The position numbers and the translations under genes are program-made. Below the pieces are notes generated by a model, which ran no database searches, was not told where the DNA came from, and worked only from the letters and a program-made list of their open reading frames with translations. 64,000 nt of DNA from Melieria omissa (lineage: Eukaryota; Arthropoda; Insecta; Diptera; Ulidiidae). Numbering within the stretch: the stretch's first letter is position 1; every line of letters begins with the position of its first letter. The DNA lies in assembly GCA_963971225.1 (NCBI GenBank), contig OZ020268.1:111010830-111074829 (forward strand), written 5' to 3'. Below, piece after piece: positions 10,991-24,600 of this stretch.

Positions 10991-13900
10991 ATGGGCCAGG
11001 TGTTTCGTTCTGGCTCAGCGCTATTGTCGCACCGCGACGGCCATAAGGTATCTAAAGCCACCGAGGCGCGCATACAGACACTTTTCGAGATACTGCGCGC
11101 TAATCCCAAAATTTCTATACAAACGCTGGAGAGCCTGTTGCTGCAGATTCCCAAGGTACAGACAAGTCATTGTTAAGCCTAATGCACAATTTCTGTATTG
11201 ACTGCACTTTGAAATGTTCATTATTTCAGAATGAGAACATTTTGGTCATACACGACGACTGTGGCTACAATATACTTCAGCGTAGCGTCGGCCTGAACCA
11301 CATTGACCTCACCAAATGGCTGCTGCACCGTCACCGGCCTGACGTGAATCGCAGTCCCTGCTCACTGCCACTGCACATAGCTTGTCTCAAAGGCTATGAA
11401 GAATGCGTTGAGTTGCTGCTGAAGCACGGCGCGCGTATAGACACCGACTCGCGAATGTGTTTTCCGGGTGCGCACTCGCACAACTGCGAAGAAAGCGGCA
11501 AGTACCACGGCAACTATGACGACGTGGGCACCGCGGGCGTGTGTGAGCGTTTCAACACGAAACTACAGAATGCGGTCTGCTACGCGATCGATGGTGATCA
11601 AATAAACGTGCTTAACATACTAGCACAAAAGATGGAGGATCCTTGGGTGAGGCACTGCCAGTATATTTAACAAGGTTAGGTTATCAAATTTGAAATATGG
11701 TCCGCAGATACCTTTCCGCGTCAAAAAGCCACTGTTGCATTTGGCCTGCGAACGAGGCGCCTGGAACTGTGTACAACAACTGGTGATCACGCGCTCCGAG
11801 GAAATAAATTTTATCAAGGACGAATACTACCCCATACATCAGGCTGTGCTGCACGACGGACGCTTTCTAGAGCTGCTGATACAACACGGTGCTGTAACCA
11901 CAGTGCGCACGTGCACGCAGCAGATGACTTTGCTGCATGTTGGTATGACGGTTAAAAAATACGAAATGTACTAGAATGCAATGCTTAAACATTGCTGGGC
12001 GTACAAGCCTATTTTTAGCACACGATACAGATTTCTTATGTTTGCATAAACGTCTATATTTCCGTATGGGTGTGGCAAATCTCTCAATTCGCATTTATAC
12101 AAAAAAAAACCAGCTGACCCGGCGAACTTCGTCTCACACATTTGTTTTTTTTATAATGAAATGCGCGAGATGTCGAATCTATGACGATGCAAATTGACGA
12201 AAAAAAACAACTAAAGTAAGAGAAAGAGCTACTGATTAACGCAATTGAGGCCCACAAATCAGCAATGTTGCTGCTAAGGTTCAGTAAAGAAATGGACTTC
12301 GCTTGAGCCATGCTAATTTCAAAAACCAATTTTTATCATTTTTACTTACGCCACGCCCCCTTGTTCAATTCCCGCATCATACCCTCTGTCCAAAGGGGAA
12401 ATGGTATGTTCGTACTTAGTTCCATTGCTGTGCGACGGAATATTTGCGGAATGTTTGGGTTACAAAAAGTGTGCCGCGGCTCTTGTCCAACGCCCATCAA
12501 ATTTTACCATTAGAATGAGTTATCTATATGACGGCGGTGTACTTAATGTCAGTGTTGTACGACTTACAATTTCGAAGATATTCTATATTCCAATTCCCGC
12601 ACCATTCCCCTCTGTCGAAAGATATAAATAAACGACTTATACGTCAACGGAATATTTGGGTTACAAAAAATGTGCCACGCCCCTTGTCCAATGCCCATAA
12701 AATATTACCAGTAGAATGACACATCGGTATACTAAATTTCAATGTTGTGCACCTCACAATTTCGAAGATATCCCATTATAACGATTTTTCTTGTATGGGT
12801 GGTGCCACGTCCCCTCGTCCAATACCCACCCCATTCCCTCTGTCGAAGGATAATACTAAATGAAAGTTAGTAGTGAATTTAATTGATGTGTGATTTATGG
12901 TTCCAAAATTATCGTCTGAAAATTTGGGCTGGTGAAAAAGTTCCATGCCCCGTTTTCCTAAAATGTCTTTCATACAAACCTTGTTCTGACAACTACGAAT
13001 ACAAAAAAAAACCATCCAAATCGGTCCAGCCGTTCTCAAGTGAATCGTGGTCAAACTTAGCAAGGATTTTCCGGGATGTTTCAATAGATTTTCCGCAAAT
13101 TTCCTTTCGTTTAAACCTGAACTGTTTCAAGACGAATCCAACAAAAAAAAACCCCATGCAAATCGGCCGATCTGTTTGAGTGTGATTTGCTTACAAACAT
13201 ACATCCACTTTTATACATATATAGAGATTGATTAATTTTTTTATTCGATAAAAACAATGACCTTTACCGTGACATAGAGACTCAAGACATTTAGTTGGCT
13301 AATTTTTACTCTTATTGTCGTTGCAGTAATTTTTGCTGCGCGTAAATCCGCCGAAGACACCCTAAGTACCTTACGTATTTTACTCGAACGGGGCTGCAAA
13401 GAGCTCATCAACGAACCCGACTCTCTGGGCAATACACCGCTACATGCGCTTATTGTGCGCTACGCATTGGAAGAGGCGCGGTAATCCGACTGATATTACC
13501 ACACAAAGATCCGCTTACATATTTTTATCTTTCATATACCCAGCTTCGGATACGACAAATGGAGCAAATGGGATGTGCTGCATCTGGTTCGCTTTCTACT
13601 ACAAAACGGGGCTAAAAGTTCGATCAACCAAGCGGGCAACAGCGCGCTAGCTTGTGTTTTTCGGCATGTGCGCGATTGGGAGGTGTGCTTCGAGCTGTTA
13701 AATATGCTAATCAAGGAGGACGGCGATCCGAATATCGTGGGTCGTGACGGCTCGGTGCCCATTATGGTGCTGCTCGTGCCGCTCATCAACAAGGATCAGC
13801 TGCACCATTTCACACATTCAATGAAGGTAAATATGCCAGGCACCACTCAGTCACAATTAAAACATTTGTAACAGTTTGCCACTGAGTTTGACGATTATGT

Positions 13901-14923
13901 CGAATTTTTGAGCTATACCGGCGAAAATATCGAAATTGCCTATGAAAATGCTCCCAAACAGTGGTACAATACTGATATACAAAAATTCATATTCAAAATC
14001 TAAAAAAAACTGCAACTAATTGTTACAAACGCATTACATTCGATTTGTTTTCTTATGGTTTTTAGGTGTGCTATCTGAATTGCATCCGCATTTTGCTGCA
14101 ACACGGAGCCAATCCGAATTGCTCGTATCGCGCCAACTTGACGCCGTTGCACGTCCTCGTGTTTACTGTTAGTGAAAATTTTACGCTTAATTGTGACGCA
14201 CAAAAACGAACAAACTTCGACTTCATTAAGAACATTCTGCTGCTGCTGCTGCAGCACGGCCTTGACTGCAATCAAACATATCAGCACATCCTGCAGGCTG
14301 TCTGTGATATGGTGCAGAACGTACGCAACTGCCCCGACATGCAGTGCATTTACGAGCTGACGCTGACGCTGATTCAATATGGCGCCGATCCTAACATTGT
14401 GCTCAGCAGCAAGACGACCACGGGCAGTGCCATTTTTTCCAATGAGATTGCCAACTACGGCGAAGCCCTTTGCAGTGGCGGCGGCGGCGGCAGCAATGGG
14501 GCTGGCGCCGGCAATGCAAATAACGGCGGCAGCGACAATAATACGTTCCGTAACTCATTTCGCACAAACTCACGCTATATTCTGTTCTACTACATCATCC
14601 TGATCACGAAGAAGGAATTCATTCTTAACGACCCGGCGCTGACGTTCACACGGATAATTCATCTGTTTTTCCTGACCATGCAGCATGAGCCGTTGTACAA
14701 CTGCCTCAAATCGCTGCACAATTTCTACGTGGCACAAGTGCCGAGCAAAAAGACCGAACAGCTGATATCGCTGATATCGTCGCTGTACCGACGACCACGC
14801 AGCCTTAAGCAGCTAGCGCGCATCGCCATCTACGAGGCGGTGAACCGCAAATTGGCGCAGAGCGTCAATCGGCTGAATTTGCCGGGACCGCTGAAGGAAT
14901 ACGTGCTGCATTTCGAGAGATAA
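10991..14923 (+). CDS. ankyrin-repeat protein with C-terminal SOCS box
   Basis: Proteins of this design (ASB-like) serve as substrate receptors of Cullin5-Elongin B/C ubiquitin ligases. My model has exons 10991-11155, 11230-11646, 11708-11942, 13327-13480, 13544-13826 and 14066-14923, giving 703 residues with all phases matched. It starts MGQVFRSGSALLSHRDG. Ankyrin units are clear: LPLHIACLKGYEECVELLLKHGA, LLHLACERGAWNCVQQLV, YPIHQAVLHDGRFLELLIQHGA, NTPLHALI, and CIRILLQHGANPN with LTPLHVL. A low-complexity Gly/Asn insert (GGGGGSNGAGAGN) interrupts the last part. The final 40 residues (PRSLKQLARIAIYEAVNR... LPGPLKEYVLHFE) fit a SOCS box. The 1.4-kb third intron is filled by repeat DNA. I do not recognise the specific orthologue. 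A readable 89-nt segment at 13875-13963 is left out because it would break the frame. Confidence 0.78.
12100..13230. repeat. composite interspersed repeat filling an intron of the ankyrin-SOCS gene
   Basis: Roughly 200-bp units recur with divergence. The phrase GTGCCACGCCCCTTGTCCAA appears in variants near 12470, 12671 and 12802. The phrase ACAATTTCGAAGATAT appears near 12565 and 12756. CCCTCTGTCGAA-type sequences occur near 12380, 12608 and 12836. The right part carries AATCGGTCCAGCCGTTCTCAAG and a diverged second form near 13160. The right end is near TACATATATAGAGATTGATT. Such phrases are common in insect interspersed repeats. I cannot assign a class, and boundaries are approximate. Confidence 0.55.
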
Positions 14924-15651
14924 CTAGTGCATCTCCAAGGACCAAAACGGACACGGTAATCCTTCTTCAACCAATCAACCAGCAACTAATCAATCGATCT
15001 ACATAAATCAATTGAATCTTTTATGTATAATTAATTATTGTTAAGGTACCTAAAAGATGTGTGCGTTTAATTTAAAAACAGAAACCATTAAATTACTCTT
15101 TCTAACATTTATGTATTATATGCAAGTACAAGTACCGTCGTCGTAACTCTGCTTCAGTTGAATAATAATGAAAAGGTGTTGAAGTGCTCATGCTGTGTAT
15201 ACATTTACATTTAATTTATTGGGCAAAGGGCGCCAGGAAACTCGTGCAAGTGCTTATTAGGCTTACCGACGGAACCAGTATGAATTTCCTCACGAGTCAT
15301 TAAAATTATTGATGGCCTCAATTTTACAATAATCGAATTATTAGCTAATTATTTGAATAGATCATACTTTTTTTCCTATTCATTTTGCCATCATGCCAAC
15401 TTTGGTGTACTTTTGGCTTCTGGAAGATATTTTTGTTCGACTCCACTGTAGGTAAACCAGTTTTTCCGTTCGCCGTTGCACCCGTTGCCTCTGCTTGACA
15501 ACGAACCTAACGAAACACCAAGTTCCGTATCCAGGCAGTTTGATTTTACCAAACAATCAAAACTTCTTTCAAATGAAAGCATTCCCAATTTTTCTACTAC
15601 GTGAACGTTTTTCAAATTCATGTACAATTTGTATTGATAAAATATTGAAAA
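14924..15651. other. spacer between ankyrin-SOCS gene and dynein gene
   Basis: This holds the 3' UTR of the upstream gene and the 5' region of the dynein gene. It is AT-rich. No open frame, repeat or promoter motif stood out. Confidence 0.6.
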
Positions 15652-18600
15652 ATGTTCACGAGGAAACTGGAGGGTATGTATCATCCGCCCTCGGATCTAA
15701 CCAAGTACGATAATGAGGGCTACACGGCAAATCCGCTGCTTACATTTCGCCTTAAAGACGTTCACGAGCAGCGCCATCAGAAATTTCTAAAGCACAGTGC
15801 CACGGTCCGTAAAATGGAACTATGCCGGAAGCGATTGCCGCCCGAGCCCGAGGTGCGCTTGCTACCTGAGGCGCATTATGTCGATAACCTACGCAAAGAA
15901 GTTCGCAAGATTATCGTACCGAAAATGCTCCGAAAAACCGAAGCAAAGATTCTCAGTTATGCGCCCGATCGTCTGAAGAATAAATTCCCCGAGCTAGTGC
16001 AGAATTATATGAAAGATGTACACGCCGAGTACGACCGGCTAATGAAGATCTACAGCATGAAATGCATTCTTGTCCATCCGGAATACGAAGATGAAGATCC
16101 TGAAGACTTTAAGCTGCCGAAGAAAAATTTTTACTTCAAGCTACCGGGTCGCTCCGACAACTATTCAAAGTTTTTGGAGAACAGACGCAAGTTGGCCAGA
16201 AGACTGTTGCTTACCTATGCGCCACTGCGAATTGTCCTCAGCACATCCGAAATGGATTTCCCCAAAGTAATGGTGCAACTGGATCCAATCGTGATCGGAC
16301 AAGGCACCGCCCAAGGGGTCATTGGTCTAGGTGGCCACGAGGCCTTGTATTACAAAACCTACCTCAAATATGTGGAGACGAGTTTAGAAGCGGTAAACAC
16401 ACTGGTGCGGTGGACCTGGTATCCAAAGGCTATTTACCTGATGCGCAAGTACTTTCGAAAGCGCATAATACCGCATTATCTTTGGACGCGCACATTTGCC
16501 TGCCTTGAAGGCCTCATCAATCGACAGATCAACAATCTGAAGATGAACACATTGAACGAGTTGCTGCGAATCTGCAGCTTACCAAGAAAACTACCCATGA
16601 TGAAGATGAATTTGGTGTGCAAGGATAATGACAATGGCATCGATACTGACCCCAGTCTGAACTATCTATTCGGGGTGTACATCTCCATGGCCAACGATAT
16701 AGGAAAAGTTGCTACGGAGATAGAACCACTGGAACCACAAATCGACCCATCAACAGTCAATCGAGCTCCAGATTTTCTTAGAATTCATTTGAACGAAAAC
16801 TACCTCCGCGAATTCAAGCAAAAACTTTTGCGGACATTAACGCAGTCGTATCGGCCGATATTCGAGTACGTCGCAGGTTACGAGATGAAGTATAATGAGC
16901 TCTTCGGTGAAAAGGTGCGCGAGGATCTTGACCAGTTTCTTAGCGAATCGCGCGCATTCGAGGAATACTTCAAGAAGATCCAGTGCTATTTCGAGTACAT
17001 AAATATGTTGCGCAGTGAGCCGGAGCAGGACTACTTCGAGATGGCGGTGATCAACAATAGGCCGGCCATCAAGAAGCTACGACACTATGCTGAAAGCTTG
17101 ATTGAACGCATCACAGTCGAAATTGTACGCGAGCACATAAAAGCGGAGGAGGAGATCTGTGCCAGCTTTGAAGAGATTAAGGAGCGTGCACTGGCCATAC
17201 CCAAATCGACCGAGGAACTGTTGGCGGCTGCCGAATACATGATTTACGTTAAAAAGGAAAAATTATTCGAGCTGCGTGACCGCATACAGTACTGTCTGCA
17301 GGTGGGCACGAACCTTATCGAGCTCACCGAAATGGATCAATATCACTTCGATCTCACAATCAGGACCATCAACTGGCTGCACGACATCAATGAGATCTGC
17401 GATTATAATGCCTCACAACAGGAGACGTACAAGTTCATGTTCGAGGAGCATCTACAAGATGTAGTCAGGAAACTGAACGAGGATATTCTGGAGCTTATAC
17501 CAAACATGGCTGTCATCGATGATATGAGTGTAGAATCCAAGTTTCGGAACAGCTACATTATATTGCAAAATTTCATTGATCGACTGAAGACCTTCGACGA
17601 TTATGTGAAATGGATAAATAAGGAAGAAAAGTTATTTAAAATTCCGGTAACGCTCTATCCAACGCTGGAGGTTATGAAGACGTTTGTTTATCCTTTTGCG
17701 GAGCTCATGAAGTCAGTCACTAGATGCATGTTTCGTGTAATTATCCACGTCCTGATCCTTGAACATTTTCAGATCGTGTATTGATTGGTTGCGCTACCTA
17801 AACGTCTGGATGGATGGACCGTTTGAGTACTTGGAGCCAAAATTTGTAGAGGAGACAACCGATTTCTATTTAAAAGAGTTTCAGAAAAATCAGAAGTACT
17901 ATCGAATCAAAATCAAGCAGGATCAAATTGAAAATCCAATTTGCAAATTTAGAGTAAGTACTCATTCGAGAACATAGGTGTTGCCACTGTAGATATGACG
18001 TCAGTTGATCCTATTTGGTTTGGTACTTTTGAATAGGGACAAACAGAAGATCCTGATCCTGAGAAGCATCCTGTTCCGCTGCGGCTATGCAGCAAGATGA
18101 TAAGCAGTATTAAGCACTTTACGAACGGTGTCTTCATAGTCAACATTATGTGTAACCCGGCGCTGCGCAAGCGCCACTGGAAGGAAATGTCCGAAATTGC
18201 CGGTTTCGATATGACCCCCGACGCCGGAACTACGTTGCGCAAGATCATAAATCGCGGCCTCGACGACAAACTCGACCAGTTCGAAATAATCAGCATCAGC
18301 GCCAATAAAGAGCTGCAGCTACAAAACGCTTTGCACGCCATGATACATGAGTGGGACACGCGCGTCTTTCCCACCGGTCCCTACAAGGAGACAGGTGTAC
18401 AAATTCTTGGCAACCTCGACGACATACAAGCGTTGCTAGATGACCACATTCTGAAGACCCTTACAATGCGTGGCTCAGCGTTCATGAAGCCGTGCGAGAA
18501 TGAGGTACTAGAGTGGTACGAAAAAATAATGCGTGTCAATGCCACACTGGAGCAATGGGGCAAGGTGCAGTCGAACTTCCTGTATCTGTTGCCTATATTC

Positions 18601-21600
18601 TCATCCAAAGACATCGTAGCGCAAATGCCAGAGGAGGGTCGTCTCTTTGCCGTAGTAGAGCAAACATTCAGTCGCAACATGAGCATTGTGCTGCGCCAGC
18701 CACTGGTCATGGAAACAGCACCAGCGGCCGGCCTGCTCGAGGCGCTGACGAAGGCAGTCGAGCTGCTCGATGATATCACCACTGGCGTCAGTAACTATTT
18801 GGAGAAAAAACGATTGTACTTTCCGCGCTTCTTTTTCCTCTCCAATGATGAAATGCTCGAAATTTTGTCGGAGACAAAAGACCCACTGCGCGTACTACCG
18901 CATCTCAGCAAATGCTTCGAAGGTATCAATAGTCTCGAATTCAACGCCGAAAAGGATGTGTTGGCCATGTTCAGTAGTGACAAAGAGAAGATCGATTTTA
19001 TGCAATCAGTCTCTACGTCCGCGGCTGGCGGCAGTGTCGAAAAGTGGCTGCTGTGCGTTGAGGAAGAAATGTTGAAGGCGGTGCGCTATCAAATGGAGTT
19101 GTCTTTTAATAATTATCCTACCATAAAGCGCCACGAATGGGTGCTGTACTGGCCACAGATGGTGGTTCTTTGCATTTCGCAAGTCTACTGGGCCTCGTTG
19201 GTGCATGTAAACTTGCGCCGCTCCGTAGTCAGTCAGGTGGCAATGAATGAATTCTTCAAGAATCTCAACAGAGAACTGAACGACATCGTGGCGCTCATTC
19301 GATCCACGACAATCAACAATTTGAATCGCATCACAATCAAGTCACTCATCGTTATTGATGTGCACGCCAAGGATGTGGTGGAGGAACTAATACGGCTTAA
19401 AATCAACAGCGAGTTCGACTTTCAATGGATGTCGCAGCTGCGTTATTATTGGGAGAACGACGACAGTGTGGTGCGCATCATCAATGCCACAGTGCCATAT
19501 GCCAACGAGTATTTGGGGAATTCAGACCGGTTGGTAATCACACCACTGACCGATCGCTGCTACCGCACACTGGTCGGCGCCTATCAGCTGCACTTGAACG
19601 GCGCTCCCGAGGGCCCAGCCGGTACTGGTAAAACCGAAACCACCAAAGATCTAGCCAAGGCACTTGCCGTCCAGTGTAAGGTCTTTAATTGTTCCGACGG
19701 TTTGGATTACAAGGCGATGGGAAAATTCTTCAAAGGATTGGCGTCGTGCGGTGCTTGGGCGTGCTTCGATGAGTTTAACCGCATTGAGCTGGAGGTGCTC
19801 TCCGTTGTGGCACAACAGATTTTGCTCATTGTTCAAGCTGTGCGTGCCAAAGTGACGAAATTCATTTTCGAAGGTACTGAGCTACTATTGAATCCCGCCT
19901 GTTATGTCTGCATTACTATGAATCCGGGCTACGCTGGCCGCTCGGAATTGCCCGATAACCTGAAGGTTCTCTTTCGCTCGGTGGCTATGATGGTTCCCGA
20001 TTATGCCATGATTGGCGAAATCTCACTTTACTCATATGGCTTTGTGGACGCACGTAAGCTCGCTGTCAAAATCGTGACCACATATCGTCTATGTTCGGAG
20101 CAGCTATCCATGCAGAATCACTACGATTACGGCATGCGCGCCGTCAAGACTGTACTCTCGGCGTGCGGCAATGTGAAGAAGCAATTCCCAAACGAATGGG
20201 AGGACATATTGTTGCTGAGATCGCTGCTTGATGTCAATCTGCCCAAATTTATGTCATTCGACATACCACTCTTTGAGGGCATCATCTCAGACATTTTCCC
20301 TGGCGTTGCCTTGCCAACGACTGACTATAGCCTAATCGAGACAGAGTTTAAACGCATTTGCGCCGAAATGGTGCTCGAGCCAACGGAGAGTTTTCTCATC
20401 AAGGTGATTCAAACATATGAAATGATAATTGTACGACACGGTTTTATGTTGGTGGGCGAACCGCTGGCAGGCAAGTCGATGACGCTACAAGTGTTGGCAA
20501 AAGTGTTGTCGGCATTAAAGGAGAAAGCGCCCGACAAAAGTCCATATTTCCAATATGTACAAATGGGCATAATGAATCCAAAGTCCGTGACGATGAACCA
20601 ACTCTATGGATCTTTCGATCCTATCTCATATGAATGGACAGATGGTCTTGTGGCCAGAATATTTCGAGACTTTGCCATGACACCTACACCAGATAGAAAA
20701 TTTGTAAGTTTTTGATATATTTTCTGGCAAAATAAAGCTCACAGTAGTACTAGTAGTAGTAGTAGTAAGTAGTTATCTACATACAGTCTGTCCAGTAGAA
20801 GCGTGATCGACCAAATTTTCACTTAGAGTATCAAAAAAATGTGAATGCGCCTCATAATTTTTGTAATACGCACTGCAAAAATTGTCAGTTCCGTGAAACA
20901 ATTACAAAGTACACGGTGTTTTAACATGATGAGTTCCACGTAAGAGAGGCAACTTGAAGCCGTATTCCTTTGTCTAAACCCTAGAGGGCCGTAAATGTCA
21001 CGTTTAGCTGCAGCGAAATATATGAAGAAGTCAAAGTCATTCGTAATGAGGTGGACGAATCGGCATATGGAAGCAAAAAATGTCGACGATTTGGCTGGGC
21101 GGGGCCTTGAAAAAAAGACCTCCCAAAACAGGATAAGAAAATCATTGATTTGTTTACGACGAAGCCGGGCTTATTGTTGCGTAAAGCTAGAGCAGTTTAG
21201 AAAAAAGTGGTGTTCAAATATCAAAAGGGACGATTCGAGGGCGTTTAAGATCTAACGAAGTTAAAAACCGGAGCTCTTTGGAAAAACTTTTTCTCTCATC
21301 ATCACACGTTTTCAAGTTACGACGATCACGCTTCTACTGGATAGACTGTATTATGCGCAATAAATTGAGTTTGTCGAAGCCGACATTATCTACTAATTGG
21401 CATGTCACAATATTTATGACTTGTGAGAAGTTACTTGTAGGTAATTTTCGATGGGCCTGTAGACGCCGTTTGGATCGAGAACATGAATACAGTGCTGGAT
21501 GATAATAAGAAGCTCTGCCTCACATCTGGCGAAGTAATCACAATGACACATGAAATGTCCATGGTCTTCGAGGTGATGGACTTGGCACAAGCTTCTCCTG

Positions 21601-24600
21601 CGACAGTGTCACGGTGTGGCATGATTTATATGGAAACGGCTTCATTAGGTTGGCGCTCATTTGCCAATTGCTGGCTCAAAAAATGTGATCCGCGCTGGGC
21701 TACACAGGAAACCGTTGAATACATTATGGATTTTCTTGTCTGGCTCTTGGAACCGGTAATAGATGCATCTATACACACATACACCCAATATTTAACAGAA
21801 TAAAACTGTAACCCGCTCGAAATGCTCACAGTGTCAAACGTTTATACGAAAATACTGCAATCAACATCTAAAACCTGGCGAATTTAATTGCTTGACCACT
21901 ATGTTCGATATCATTGAGATGTTAATAGGTGAGGCTGTCGACGATAATCCTGACGAATATGAAAAGCACATGACTTTCTACGTGCAAGCATCGATAATGT
22001 ACTCAATGGTTTGGGGGATTGGCGGCGTACTCGATGGTCCAGGACGAGAAAAATTCGATACATTTTTTAAAAACGTAACTACACACATATACTATAAATA
22101 CAAGTGCAGGCTATTCGATGTAGGTGTCAATTTGAGCTGCGATGTCACTATTGCAGATGTGGCTCGGTGAGACTTCCGACATTCCGGAGAAGCTTGGGAA
22201 GCTGGAAATATCAGTGCCAGTTGAAGGTTTGCTGGTCGATTATGTTTATATATTCAAACAAAGGGGTGCTTGGAAGTCGTGGCCAGAGATGGCGAAACGC
22301 ATGGAAGTGGAAGAGTCGGCAATGGGCGTACAAGTGCCAACACTCGACACAGCCAGATACATGCACCTGCTCGAAATGCATATTAAAGTGAATATGTGTA
22401 TAATGTAATGTCCGACCGAACCTTGGACCTTTTTTGGGCCAAAACCCAAACCGAAACCGAATTTCGGTTTTTTCTTTAATATTCGGCCGAAACCGACATT
22501 TTCTAGTTGAAACAGACGAATTTTACATTAAGTAAATAAAAAACAAACAAACAAACGTAACATTAATAAATACTTTTTAATAAAAACCATTTACTCATTT
22601 TTTAAAAACATAAACATGAAAAAATTACCCTTACTCGCTAATCAAAATTAAATAAATTAATATTTTATGCTAAAAAGAGAAGTTAATTTACATTGGTGGC
22701 ATCTTAATTACTCCTTCTTTCACTATATATCTGCTACACAATAAAATGTAAAAATATTCTAGAAAGTTTCGGTTTCGGCCGTTGGGCCATTTTTTGCCCG
22801 AAACTAAACCCGAAACCGAAACCACTTATTTGGGCCGAAACCGAATATTCGGTCGGACACTACTATAATGTTTGGAAGGTGTTTATTTTGTTTGCTTATT
22901 CATATTTTAGCATCGCAAACGACTGCTACTGGTTGGGCCCACTGGCACAGGGAAAAGCGCGTACATTCAAAATTATCTCATGAATAAATTGGACAATGAG
23001 ATATATGAGTCGGCGTTCATCACTTTCACGGTGATGATAACCGCGAATCAAACGCAAGAGCTGTTGATATCGAAGGTATGTCATTGGTTTTCAAATTCAA
23101 TTCGCAGGCTTGCAAAGTTCTAATAAGGACATTATCGACGTGTAGCTATTGAAACGAAAACGTGGCATTTATGGTCCTCCGCAAGGCAAAACAACCATAC
23201 TCTTTCTGGACGACATGAATATGCCAGTGAAGGAGGTTTACGGAGCTCAGCCGCCACTTGAACTACTGCGGCAGTACTTCGACTACGGCCATGTGTATGA
23301 TTTAAAGGACAGCACGAAAATCTTTATAAATGACTTGGTATTTGTAAGTGCATGTGGCCTGCCGGGCGGCAGTCGGCAGGATGTGTACGCGCGCTTCCTT
23401 AACCACTTCAATGTGTTTTCGATCAACACATTCGGCGATGACACGATGTATCGCATTTTTCTTAACGTTCTGCTTAACGGATTCAGGCGTTCAGGCCATG
23501 GCAATGACGTTTTTATTTCCACAACTCAGATTATAACCGCCACCCAGCAGATTTACAGGAGTGTTCAACAGGAGCTGCGCGCCACGCCAACTAAATCCCA
23601 CTACATTTTCAATTTGCGCGATATTTCACGTGTGGTGACAGCTTGCGCCCTACTCAGAAAGGAATCGGTGAGTGACAAAAAGATATTCGTACGATTGTGG
23701 TACCATGAGGCATTGCGCGTGTTCTACGATCGATTGGTGAACGACGAAGATCGTAGATGGATGTTCCAAAAGATAAACGACTGCATCAAGATGAACTTCA
23801 GGGAGAAGTTGGAAACCGTCTTTGAAAACTATTGTGTCGAGGAAAACGGTGAGCATGTGTTCACAATAGGGAGCGCCAGTAAGGTGTTCTTCGGCGTTTA
23901 TTTCGACGAGGACAATACACCGGATGAGCGTCGTTACGAAGAGGTGCCCTCAATGGAGGTGTTTTTCAACTTCGCCATGACTAGTCTCGATGACTACAAT
24001 TCAACGAGGCGCTCCAAAATGGATATAACACTTTTCACGTTCGCATTGGAACACTTGAATCGCATCTGCCGAATTATATCTATACAGGGTGCTAGTGCAT
24101 TGCTCATTGGCATGGGTGGTTCAGGCCGGCAGTCACTTACGAAGTTAGCCACGAATATGGTGCAAACGGTATTCTTTCAGCCAGAAATTACTAAAAACTA
24201 CGGCCCCAATGAATGGCACGACGACATCAAGAGCATACTTAAGGATGCGGGTGGCATGAACAAGCACTCTGTATTCCTTATGACGGAGAATCAGATCAAG
24301 ATGGAATTGTTTCTGCAAGATATCGACTGCCTGCTGAACCAAGGCGAGGTTCCCAACATATATGCAATCGATGAGAAGCAGGAAATTCTGGAAATGGTAC
24401 GACTGGCGGCGCAAGGTGGCAATCGCAATATTGATATTTCCCCATTGCAAGTCTTCTCGTTTTTCGTAAATCGCTGCAAACAGAAGCTGCACATTGTGCT
24501 TTGTCTCTCGCCCATCGGCGATTCTCTTCGCACTCGTGTGCGACTGTATCCATCGCTGGTGAACTGCTGCACTATCGACTGGTATCAGAGCTGGCCCGAA

